DNA of 64,000 nucleotides from Stercorarius parasiticus. Its lineage: Eukaryota; Chordata; Aves; Charadriiformes; Stercorariidae. The position numbers and the translations under genes are program-made. The first letter of the stretch is position 1; every line of letters starts with the position of its first letter. Positions 24,101 to 35,900 of this stretch are shown here, piece by piece. Location: the NCBI GenBank assembly GCA_013396915.1, contig VWZL01000445.1:371203-435202 (forward strand), read 5' to 3'. A model generated the notes under the pieces. That model was not told the origin of the DNA. It saw only the letters and a program-made list of their open reading frames with translations, and did not search any database.

Positions 24101-27100
24101 GACAAGCCATGGAGGGTTGCGTAGGTGACAACACGTACCGCAGTGGGTATGTGATGGAGGGGACAGTGTGGTGAGGGAGGGCAGGAGACAGGGCAGGGAA
24201 GCGCAGAAGGGATTTTTCAAAGCAATAACCTCGCGAAGTCATTTTCTCAGCAGCGCGCCGGGTACCTGAACGCGGGTGGGTTACTTCTGATAAGGCTAGT
24301 GAAAAAGGGATTTGCCAGAAAATTTGCTTAGTGTAGCCCAAGAGAAAACAGACTTCTTGGGCCAACTTCCAGACAGTTCAAAGGAGCTTCCAAAAGAAGG
24401 TGGTGATGAGCCCCAGGTCTTCTCAGTGCTCTCTTCATGCAGTGCACAGGTCCAGCCAGCCGCCAGCCTGGGGCACAGATGCCGGCACCTCCTGCTCTCT
24501 CCCGAGAGATGTTCCTCATCCCACACAGAGGGACCTTCTCGGTGCATTCACTCGCTTGCAGGGACCAGGCTGTACTACGATACACAGATCACACCCAGCT
24601 GGTGGGGGGAAAATTAAATCTATGCAGCTTTATAGCACTGCTGTTTGCCATATCGACAGCCCAGGGGCGGCGGCACAGCTGCTACTCGGGTCAACCCTCC
24701 ATCCCACTTGCACCATGAAGTGAGTTGTGTGATGCCACCCGGGGGGCAGAGAGCTCCCGAAAACGAATCGGGGGTTTTGCCCCAACTCAGCGTTTCCCAT
24801 CACTACCGCGGCACGACAGCATCGCTCCGGCATCTTCACGAGTGCCAAAAGCACCCGATTTCAGAGGAGCCAGTGGTGTGGGTGCGGATCCGGAGAAGCG
24901 GACAATAACCTGCTCTAGCAGAGGGCATCCCCGGAGCAGTGCACACCAAGTCCTCATTAGGGGAATTCTCATTAGGGGAATGCAGAACGAGGGAGGCTGG
25001 GACAAGCCACTCCTGCCCCCTTTCGTCTTGCAGCACCCAGGTGCCTCGACTGCAGCGCCCACAGGAACAACACCCAAGGCCCTGGCAGCTTTGAAGGGTT
25101 TAAATTATTCATGGTAAAAACAACCCGCTATGAGTTTAACTCTGATCCATGCCCAGCCACTGTCAATTGGCACTTTTTTCTGTAATTGCCAGTAATTTGT
25201 ATTACAAATTGCGCTGTGTGCGGCAGCGAAAGCAGGATGCAGCTATTCCGATGCCTGGGAGGACATCTGACAAGTAAAAGCAGTAATTATCACCGCTCGT
25301 CATGGGGCCCTGCCAGCCATCTAAAATGCGGATCCTTGGAAGTGTCGGGATGCGTTTTCTCAACCATACCTGCTGCTCCGTCAAGGATGCTCCCCCGTGG
25401 CAGGGAGGAGATGGGAAATCCTGCAGGTCATTCTTCAGCATCCCTCCCACATTTCGGGCTCCACTGAAATCCCTCCAGCTGTAATTTGAGTCTTTCACTC
25501 TTATTTCTGGCCAGCACAAGAGGGAGAACAGCGGGTACCAGTCACAGGGAGCAAACAAGTATCTCCAGCAGATACGTTGTAAGTTGGCTGTTAGTATTTT
25601 CAGGCAGAAGTGCCTCTTGGAGCGCAAAAGCAGAGCTCAGACTTCAGTATCACACTGAATTGTTTTCAAGGGCCTGTCTGAGCACTGATCATCACAGCAA
25701 AAGCTAACGCAACACTTAAAAACCCAGTGAACCAACACGAACAACAAATAACTGGTAATCACTTACGGAGTAGACGTGAAGGTCGGTGAGAAAAACATGG
25801 TTAAACCTCCCTAAAGATCCTCTCTAAATACTTGTTGTGAGCTATTTGCTCAGCTGTAATCAGGAGGCGCATTAAGTATTTAATAACGCAATTACTTGAG
25901 AAAGATTTTAGAAGGCTTTTGTAAAGACGTACCACGTAAGTGGGGATTCCAGCAGTCAGGGAGGAGGGTGGCCAGGCACTTCTGCGCCGTTGGGGGCAAA
26001 CATTATTTTTACTGAAGTTGCTCTATGACTGCAGCAGTCTCTGTTACTGTGCAAAGCTGGGCTTCCCACGCAGCCCACGCCAGTGATCACACCCTCTAGG
26101 AAAATGAAATTTTAATTTTTTTTTTAATTTTATTTCTAACTAATGTGCAATGCCTTCCCGAATGCCTGTGGCAGCCAGGGGGACGCTGCAGGTCGCCTCG
26201 CTGGGTGTCAGCAGAGGGGACACCCTGCTTGCCCTCGGATGGGTGCTCCTGGGGCCGCAACTGGCCCAACCAGCCCAGGATGAGTTGTGTCCGCACCTCA
26301 GCAGGGCCAAAGCAGCAGGCTTTGGAAACGCTGCCAACAACGCAAGAGAACGGCCCCCGGTACCCGTCTGCGCACACATGTACCGGGGTTTACCTGGGGA
26401 GGGGAAGCTCCCGAGGGCTTTGAGATGCCCTGCTTCTGGCCCACAACAGAGTGACAAAAAGTGACCTCTACATCAGATGAACCTGCCTCGCATTTACCCC
26501 TCCTCAGAGAGCTGCTAAACCCCCTCCTTTAAACAGAGGAGAAGGCCGGAGAAGGGCGGGTGGGCGCTGGAGGGGAGCAGTGCTCAAGATTGGGTGGAAA
26601 TGGCAATGGGTGGGCTTTAGCTGCCCGCCAGCTGGCTGCACAGAGAATCAAAATAACGATGTAAAGCACATTTACAAACGGCCGCCTGAGAGAGGCTTTC
26701 CTCCAGGCACCCGTGGGAGGGACCAGCGCTGCCCGCACCACACAGACACTGCGCCCGGCAGGGACCGCGGCAGCAGGCGCTGTCCTGAACCCCGCTTGCC
26801 AAAAACATCTTCCATGTGCCCAAATGCAAAACTCCGGCACAATCCCACAAGCCAGACTGAATCCTGAAATTCCGCCTCTGGCTTACTCGGAACTGTACCA
26901 GCGATTTATAACTATGGAGTAACGGAGAGCGTTACACAGCTGCTCATCGGAAGCCGGCACACATGCAAACACAGTTGGCAGCGAGAAGAAATCGTAAGGT
27001 AAAATTAAGCAACCTATTGTCAATTAGGAGCTCATTTAATCTCACACTCCAACTTGAAAGAGAAGATTCCTCGGGGCCTTTCTGGGTGTGCGTGCTCATG

Positions 27101-30100
27101 TGTGCCCATAAATAACATCACTCAGGTAGAAATAGTAGCTCTATTTACCTGGTTTTATAGTAAAGCAAGCAGCCTGAGCTGCAGCTGGAGACCTTGGCAG
27201 TCATCCGATGCGAACCCTCACTGTTACTTTCTTCCTACAGTCTGAAAATGTAATTTCACTTAAAACCTTCCTGATGTTTTTTTGTTGTTTCGTAGTTTAG
27301 CTTTCCTCATTTATCAGCCTTCTTACAGTTTTGTGCAGAGAATTCTTCTTGTTAGCGGCGTTGCCACCGGCACAATTTGCTGGAAATCTCAACTTTTAAA
27401 ATTACCAGTGTTAAAACCATGGCACGATGAAGGATGCAGAGATTTTTCCAGGAAGACTCAAATCTGTATCTTATATTAAGAGATGCCCTAAAAAGAGAGA
27501 TTTCGAACTCGCTTGAAGCATTTACAGACGAACACCCAAGTTATCCTAGCTGGACAAGTGACAGGGTCCCTGCACACACACGGACCCCCCTACCATGACC
27601 TACAGCTCTGCAAACGCCCTGCAAAGGGAGCAGCAGCGACCTCGGAGTCAGTCTTTGAGCTGCAGGATCAATTCAAGATGTAATTTTCTACCTGAATAGG
27701 CCAGGCAAATTGTTAATAGAAACCCCCGACCTGAAGACGAGGGAACTCCCTGGAGCTCCCCTTCAGAACGCGACTTTGCTGTACCCAAAACCAGGCTGAG
27801 CTGCGGAAACACCAACAGGCAAAACTGTGCTTTACAGCAAGCCTGTTTGATGGGGAAATGAGCAGTAAACCATTTCAAACCCGTTGGCAGCAGAGATGAG
27901 GAAGTACCCAAATATTCGCCTAACCCTATCGTTGCAATGACCCAATGTATTAACCAGGCGCCCAAGCGCTGGGTGGCCTCAGCAGCCGCCCCCTCCCCAT
28001 GCCAACAGCAGTGAGGGCAACCCAGCTCTGCACGCACAGGGGAACAGGCAGAACAAATAATACAGGAAAATAAATGCATGATGAATCAATCACAACCCTC
28101 ACATTTTAATCTTCTCCCTAAAAAAACCCGGCAGTTTTCAATGCATCTATCCAATTCTTGCATAAATCTGTACTTTTCTTAGAGAAATTACAAGCTTGGT
28201 AGAAAACCTGATGCCCATGTGACTAATTGTGGCACAACTTCGCATTTAGGCAGCACTTTCCCTCTCAGCCTCGCCAAGCAATTGCTGAGGTACCAAAACC
28301 ATCAGAGCATCCCTGGCTCTGCATTTGGCTTTAAGCTCAGAATTGCAAATACTTTCCAAAGAAGAGGCTCATCCAGCTCCTGTGGGCACATACCAAGACG
28401 TGGCCATGCCACGGGCTGGGATGACAAACGATGCTCTGACCATTTTGGAGAAGCTGCTGGCATCCGGGAGGAGGCTTCCCCAGAGCCTGGGGAGATTCGG
28501 CGTTTCCAAGGGAGGGGGAGGGGGGCTGCTGCCCTGCAGTCGTCCCTGTCCCCGTCCCCCGCCAGGGTAGGGGGTAAAGCTAAGGGTGTTTCTGCCTGAT
28601 ATCATGGCTGGCTCTGAAACCTTCAGGGAGTTATTAAAAAGGTCAACCTTTGAGAAATATTTCAGGCTTTTTTTTTTTTTTTTTCTTTAAACACACCTTT
28701 TGAGCTGGTTTGGAAGGAGGCTGGGTTTCAAGGTTTCCTTTTTCTGAGCTGACTTCTCGCAGGCACAAACTAACCCTGCAAAAACCCAAGCATTCTCTAA
28801 ATAGACGCATGGAAACGTCACCTTTCAGAAAATACAATGTGGCTGAATTTGGTTCTACATCAGCCCAAATACACAGTGCAAACACCGGCTGTGATGTACT
28901 AAACCATGGCACAACGAAGTGAATAATGGCTTTTTGCAAACAGAACAGCCAATACCCCAACAAGGGAGTATTTGGGAGCTCACTAAACCCAAGCAACCAT
29001 CAGATTGTTGCACCCCGGCACCCCGTTACTCGCCGTGACACCGTGTGAAGGGCCAGTGCTGTCATACACCAGCAGCTCCACAGCTGGTCCCAGTGCCGAG
29101 CCAGACCCTCCTGAGCCACGGCAGCCCCTCGGCCAAGGGGAAGCGTGGCAGCACGTCCCAGTCAGTGCCGGCGCCCGCAGGCTGGCACCCCGGCCACATG
29201 GCCCCAGTCCTCGCGCCAGGGGGTGCTTGGGGAGCCACAGAGGAGCCCATGACAACTCCAGACACAATAACTGTTTGGCTTTGTGGTGGATGGGTCAACA
29301 GAAGCCCAGAAATGGTTCTCGTTCCTTTATGATGCTAACACACACCTAAATTAACAGAATTCACAGAGGAAAAAAAAAACCACAAAAGTAAGATCAGACT
29401 TGCAGGATCATCTCACAATGGAGTCTTTCACTCATCGAAGTTAATACCCTGGAATTTATCTATAATATTGTATTTTATCTGATCATTAAAATAATTGATT
29501 TAAAACCGCCTCTACTAAGAAGTTTTCTTAGGGAAAGGAATATTGCATTAAGTGTTCTCCCTGAATAATGAGTTTTGACAAATAAAATGTTTTCAAAAAA
29601 AGAAAGTGAAAACTTAATTAAATCCTGCTCATTGCAAGCAGGAGATCGGATGGATTCATTTCATCCAGCTCATTGCCCTGCGCAGCTCTCGAAGGCGGGA
29701 TGGAAATCCCTGCTGAGCATCCCTCACCGCGCGGGAGGGGAGGGGTCGGGATCTGCTCCAGCTCTAAGCCCCCACCCCGCTGCCCCCGCGCTGGCTGCAT
29801 GTCCCGAGTCACCAGCTGCTGTGGGAGCTGCCACGGACGATGGAGCGACACACATGGCTCCAACAGCGAACAGCCAGCGCAGAACCCGCTCCAACCCCCC
29901 GCCCGCCAGCCCTGGCTCCGTCGGCGACTTGCCTTCCTTTTCATGTGACTCATGACGGTCTGAGTCATTTGTGCGATGAGAGGGCCAGGATTTCTGCTTG
30001 GTGCTATTTGTCCCCTCAAGATTTTTCTCCTCCAGAAAAGGAGCAGGTGCAGCCTCAGAATTGCTCCTTTCCACTTGTCCTTCCCCAGGCACTGGGAGTC

Positions 30101-31945
30101 ACGGCTCCTTGCGGGAGGAAGGGGCAGGAGCATTACACTTGACTCAGTCACCTGATCACCTGAAAAAAAAAAAAACCAAATTATAAAAACAGCACAGCCT
30201 TGAGAAGGGTTTAAGACTCCCCACACCTCAACCCCCGCCCATCTGCTCAACCCCCCCAAGAAAACCCCCGCAGCAGCGGCTGCCGCCAGGGCCACCCGGC
30301 TCATCCCCAGCACAAGCCATGGCGCAAAGCCATAGGCATGGGGCTGGGCTCCCTCCCGACTCTGCGGGTCCCCAGGGTGACGGGGGAGAGCTGGGCATGC
30401 AGCCGCAGGTGGCATTTCCAGACGTGGCACCTGGCATGGCACAGCGCGTCCCAGACACCGGCTGCACGGCCACGCCGGCAGCGCAAGGGCAGCCTTTCTG
30501 CCAAAAGCAACGTACAACAAATAAACATCCAGGGCTTGTGTTTGCAGAGGACAAAGTGGATGCACATAAGAAATAAACATTTTGGGTTTAACTGAAAACA
30601 GCTCTTTGGGGAAAGCCCGCCCCAGAGCCAAGATGGCAGGTCACCCTGTGGTTCACTGCAAACGACAACAGAAGGGTCTAGAGCCAAAACATTTGCACAA
30701 GACTAAAACATTGCTAGGAAGGGTCACGTCTCCCCACATCTGCCTGGGCTGACGGGAAGGGAACCCTCTGAAACACACACCAAAGCAGCACTGAGCTCTG
30801 GCTTTCTGCTCGGAGAAATAACAATTTGGTTGAGCAAATGGAAAGAAAACAGTCATTTCCAAAACTTATGACTTTTTATATATTGAGTATAGCTTCAAGG
30901 GCAACAGTTTTTCTTGCATTCTTCAAGTGCCAGGGGACACACTCTGAAGTCACGGTGACAGTCGGCACGTTCCGCTGCCACCCGGGACCTCCATGGCCCC
31001 AACAGCAGTCTCTTCTGGCTGCGGGGGTACAAAGCCCCTCGCCAGCCTCCAGCCTCCGCACCTGCACAGAGCGCGTACTTCACGTTTCATCTGCTTTTAT
31101 TCACCTTCTATACTGATTTTTTTTTTCCTAAGTATTTTCTAGCCCATACTTACTTAATAAGTTAGACTTTTTCCCCTTATTGGGTATTGAAATACATTTT
31201 CATCTCACATCACTAGTTATTAACGACAGATTTAACCCTGCAAGTGGCACCCGGTTCCAAAGCCACACAAGAAGTACCTGCTACTGACAGAACACATCTA
31301 TAGCCTCATTTCTCAAGAAGGAAAGCTCGCAGGCAGCTAAGGACTGCGGGACGCCCATCCCTGCACACCGGCACTGCCCGGCGTCCCGCATCACCCCCAT
31401 CAGCCGGGCAGCCCCCGCCAAAGAGCGAGGACACCGGCTCGCTAGAGGTATATTCACCATCCCCTCTGCAGCTGCATCTCGTGTCTGACCTTCCAATTGT
31501 ACTGACAGAGTCTTGTGAAGCTGTTCTCTGCCTATGACAGGGGATATCATTACCGTATTAAAGAAAAATGAAGTGCTGCTAACTCAAATACCATTAAAAC
31601 ATAACAATAAAAACCTCCAAGGGATGCTCAGCGGCTGAGGTAAACCGATCTGCATGAATTTCATTGACCATTATGCACGCAAACATTTTTATTCTTCTCT
31701 GGCTAACTGCACAAAATTTAAATCTGTCTTGTATTAATCACTATAATTAAAGGCAGACCCAAAAGCAGAAGTCAATAATTACACTCTTTTAAAAGGTTTG
31801 CTTTTAGTAAAAAACAAAACAAGCAAACAAAATCAGCTTCCTGTTTTTCCTCTACATCCACTTACCTCAATGCAGTGATTACAGTTTGTATTTGCCACAG
31901 ATTCAGCCCATTCTACACAAAAATATTGCTGGGAACCATGGTTTG
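21111..31945. other. Intergenic DNA between OXTR and RAD18
   Basis: I see no gene. The stretch alternates GC-rich blocks (21340-21700, 23060-23300, 29680-29900, 30230-30500) with AT-rich DNA. The longest open frame (337 codons, 29618-30631, minus) runs through a poly-T/A tract and shows no domain. Minor features are a 15-bp direct duplication at 24953-24982 and a 17-T run at 28668-28684. Stretches such as 25840-25920 and 31650-31770 are AT-rich with homeobox-type cores and could be regulatory. Confidence 0.55.
24953..24982. repeat. 15-bp direct tandem duplication
   Basis: Two adjacent 15-base copies of CTCATTAGGGGAATT/G differ only at their last base. This is a small local duplication in noncoding DNA. 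Confidence 0.85.
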
Positions 31946-31998
31946 AATCATGGAATCACGGAATCGTTTAGGTTGGAAGGGACCTTTCAGATCATTGA
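31946..31998 (-). mobile_element. Short CR1 3' end fragment
   Basis: AATCATGGAATCACGGAATC followed by GTTTAGGTTGGAAGGGACCT and TTTCAGATCATTGAGG is the reverse complement of the CR1 3' terminus. Only about 53 bp remain. The element is on the minus strand. Confidence 0.85.
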
Positions 31999-32750
31999 GG
32001 AATATTTTGGAAAGCAAAATGTCCAGTCCCGATTACAGCTACTGTCTGAATGCAAACGACACGAAGACCTCAGTCTTTGACAGATTTTGCCTTTTCTTTG
32101 CAGAGTTCCGATGAAAGGCGATGGCCAAAGCTCCAGGGCTCAGTAAGAACATCTTGGACTATTTTGCATGGTGTGTACTTTGCTTACAAGCTGCGATTTT
32201 AAAAACCTGCCAGGTTGTTGAAGTTTACTTTAATTTTGTTGCATTGCTTTATTTCATTACAAGACTTCATCGTTTTCCAAGATAAGACTTTAATGCTAAC
32301 ATTTATTTTAAAGCTAGAATATTTAATCTCCAACAACCTTCCAATTTCTTTCAAATTCAATGAGTTTAAACTGAAATAATGACACATACTAATAAGAAAG
32401 TTTACATGGATATATTAAGGAAAAAAAAAAAGCATGTTTCTGTAGAAAGAAGCTCGCCCCATCCCTCAGCTCCCCCAGGCCCCGGCCCCAGCCCAGCCAG
32501 GGAACCGGAGCATCCCCGTCAGCCCAGCCCTGGGGAAAACGCTGTCCCATGATTGCTTCCCGGAGGGCAGAGGAAGCGCCTGCGGGACACGAACGGGGAC
32601 AGCGGCTCCACACAGCCCCACGGACCCGCTCTGGGCTCCAGCAGCCCTCCGGCACTCCATGACTGACCTTAAACTTCAACGGCCCACAGCGCTGGGAACA
32701 AAAATCCATCAGCACACCCATCTGGCTATTTTAAGGCAGGTTGAATGACA
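31999..32750. other. Intergenic DNA just downstream of RAD18
   Basis: No gene is recognised. The AT-rich sequence (32160-32430) is followed by a GC-rich patch (32450-32660) with chance minus-strand frames. The GT-rich stretch at about 32705-32725 (minus strand) lies downstream of the RAD18 polyadenylation signal and could be its downstream element. Confidence 0.5.
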
Positions 32751-32870
32751 GTTATGCAAAAATTCAGCATTTTATTAAGTACCCAGATACACTGAAATCT
32801 GGAAAAAAGTAAGAAGCATTTCCCAGCGTTAAGCCTTCGGCGCAGCTGGAAGCTCCGCAGCAGCACAGCA
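32751..32870 (-). terminator. RAD18: RAD18 3'UTR with polyadenylation signal
   Basis: A canonical AATAAA on the minus strand (TTTATT at 32771-32776) lies about 95 bases after the RAD18 stop codon. Cleavage would be expected 10-30 bases further, near 32745-32760, giving a short 3'UTR of about 110-130 bases. The cleavage position is inferred; longer alternative UTRs cannot be excluded. Confidence 0.65.
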
Positions 32871-32973
32871 CTAGCTCTTCTTCCGCTTGCTCTTGGGAAG
32901 CGGCTGATCGCTGTCTCGCACTTGGGGCTGGCGTGACTTTCTCTTGTTAGCTCGCAGGTCCAGAAATCTGCTG
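32871..32973 (-). CDS. RAD18: RAD18 last coding exon
   Basis: RAD18 is the nuclear RING E3 ubiquitin ligase that, with RAD6, monoubiquitinates PCNA at K164 at stalled forks to start translesion synthesis. This exon gives the C-terminal 34 residues, which are basic with KRK and KSKRKKS at the very end before TAG, like the basic C-terminus of mammalian RAD18. It completes the codon started in the previous exon (AC + C, Thr). The acceptor is preceded by a long T-rich tract and consists of three consecutive in-frame AGs (CCAGCAGCAG), so the exon start could shift by one or two codons. I chose the first AG, the usual one. Frame continuity across all four exons to this stop supports the model. Confidence 0.9.
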
Positions 32974-35900
32974 CTGGAAAAAAAGAAAAAGGAAAATAGG
33001 GTTTTGAATATTTCAGCGAATGCTGAAGGTTGCATTAAAGTGCTGTAAGCGGTACGTGGGCACACACACACGTGTGTGTTACTGCTGATGGTGAAGAGAA
33101 ATACAGCCCCCACGAACCACCCCATCACCAGGGACCGGTTTGGACGGGGAAGGAGCAGCAACAACCTTTCAAATTCCTTGTCCATAAATGAGAAGGGCCC
33201 CTGGCACTGACGAAACCCCATTACATTATATCAGAAAAGGTCAACCTGAAAGCGAGCCCTCCTGCGCGGCACAGCCACCCAGGGCAAGGACGAGGGGTTT
33301 TGGCCACGGTTACCCAAGAAGGAAAGCGTGTGGGACTCCCGTCTTCAAACAGGCTCTCTTTGCCAGAGGCTCTTCTCATTTATGGACAAAGAATTTTCCA
33401 CTGGAAACTCAAAGAAGTGTTTTCTTTTTAGTCATAGAGTTAATTTTAAAGAAAAAAAATTGTTAAACTAGCCATATTTAAATTAAGCAGCTAATTTCCA
33501 TCATTCAGCCTCAGACCTTAAAGTTCCACATAGTGTTGACATGAAAGATATTGCTCATCCACCAATAGCTATTACTAATTAAACAGTCCTTATAAATGCA
33601 CTCTTCTTTTTACCATTTGCTAGGATGAATCCATCTTGCAGGGATTATTCATTTGGCTTAAACTAGTAATTCACAACAGAAAATAACAACGGAAAGCTCT
33701 CCAATGCCAAAGTCCGCGTCCCTGCTGACTGCCACGAGACATCCACTAGCAGGGATGAACGGGAAGAGCTTGCATCTCCGTGCTCAGTTCAGCGTCACGG
33801 TGGAGGCAGAGATCCTGCAGCTCCGAGACCCTCAGCCACGTACTGGAGGACCAGTGCCAATCCCGGCACAATGGCATCCAGGCTGCGCCTCTGGAGCTGA
33901 TGGGGGGATTGAACGCACGCACCTGCAGAGCGCAGGGAAGAGATGATGCATATCCATGCCCTACCCGACCCAGCCCAACCCTCAGCGCCGCCAGCCGGAC
34001 CAGTGGGATTGCTGTATTGCAGATGGATGGCGAAGGCCTTTCCCAGCCTCACCCTCCACCCCTTGCACACACGCGGCGACGAGCATCGCTGCAGGGTGAT
34101 GGGCAGAGCTGTGGCTGTCCATAATGTCTTGCATTTGCTTTGGCATCGCAAGCCATCGCTCTCTCTCTCAGATCAGTATTCTCCCTCCTCCAGTAAATAA
34201 GACCCTAAACTTGACTATCTATGTAAACCCAGATAATAGTATCTCAAAGTACTTCCACATGTCCTCGTAGCTTATGATGGCAAAGTAAACTCTCTGTGGC
34301 AGCCTTCATCTCATACCAAATATCTCGCTGGCAATAATGATATTTATTTGAGTTGAAAGTGCTTGAGGACAACTGATTTTTATTTTTACTTCCATAAATA
34401 ATTTTACAATCCTGCTGCTTTTTATAAGTATTTCACTTTATAGAGGACCTTACAGATACGACTTTCTACTGCCCTTTTATTACATCCAGATTGTGTTCCG
34501 GAATTAAATATCTCACATTTTCTACTATTGTTTTGTTGAATTTAAGGTAGGATGCAACCATCAGAAAAAAATTAACATTGACCTAAATGAGGACTTCATC
34601 AATTATTTTCCATAGAAATTAATAATATTTAAAAAAGGAAACTGAAAAAAACGGGGAAGTTAATTACAACTTTTAGTAACCTAAAGCTTTGTAACTACCA
34701 GTAACCCAGAGAAGATACTGGTCACAGAAATCTGTTACAAGAAATCAGTGATTGGAATTGATCTAAACACCCACCCTGCAAACGCTCTGCCCTTTGTCCC
34801 AACCGGGCCCATTCACACGACTGATAGCGGCTGGGGGAGCTGGGAGAGCGCTTCAGTGCGATGCCTGCACGAGGCTGGATGGTCCAACCAGCGATGCAGC
34901 CCCGGTACCCAAAGGGCACCCCACTCCAGCCAGACACCATGTGGACACCCCAGAGACACTGTCATTACATATTGCATTACAGTTTTCATACTTACTGAGC
35001 CTTTCAGAAATAAAACAATAACTAATTCTTGGTAAGTAACATTTTAAGTTGGCCAAAGAGAGAGAATCTGCGCCCAGTACCAGGACTGGTGACTCCAGAG
35101 GAGCCTACAACCAGTTTGCACCTCAAATGCCAGTATAGCATAAAATCCATCCACATGGAAAACACATACTGCACGGGAATCGCTCCACTGAAGCAGTGTA
35201 ACATTTCACTAGAGAGAAAGGTAATAAAGTCCAAGAATAAGCTGGTTAATGAGGTTCCACTGCATTATGGGGAACTTGTGGGGGATGCAAGATATTCAAA
35301 AGGCTGAAAAAGGGAAATACGGGGAGGGGGAGCAGAGGGGCACAAACCAGACCAAAACATTTGTTTTTCATACAGTGCTCCCCAGGAAGGTCAGCTATCG
35401 CAATCTCCACTGGAACACTGCTTATATGGCATATTGTTTTCCCCCCATCGCTCCCTCATCCTCCAAAGGAGGTCAGAAAAGAAAACCAACTAGAGGGGTT
35501 AGAGGTGTAAGGAACACGACTTTACAGAAACTGGTTTTGTTCCCTCTGGGAAAGAGAAGACCAAGGAGAAATGGTGATAGTCTTCCAAAGTGTAAAATCC
35601 ACTTCTCTCCTAACCAGGCTTATATGCGTCACTCACTTTTCAGCAAAGAAATAACCATCCTTTTGATGACAGTGCTAATGAAGCAAATAAACACCAGGAG
35701 ACTGTGGAATCCTCACCACCGGGCGTCTGCATTGACCCATTAAATAAGGGCCCAGCAGCCCCTTTCCCACCATGGCAGGCACGGGATTTATGAAGACACC
35801 AGAAAAATGACTGGAAGCCCAGTAATTTAACAAAGCCCATTTGAGTTCCCAAACTCCATTTGATATTATTTTTACTATAGTTACGAGGAACACAAATGAC

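Noticed and set aside
29618..30631. 337-codon open frame on the minus strand with a good acceptor-like sequence near 30163
   Set aside because: The frame runs straight through the poly-T tract that forms the supposed acceptor (FFFF in the translation), and no part resembles a known protein. I regard it as chance.
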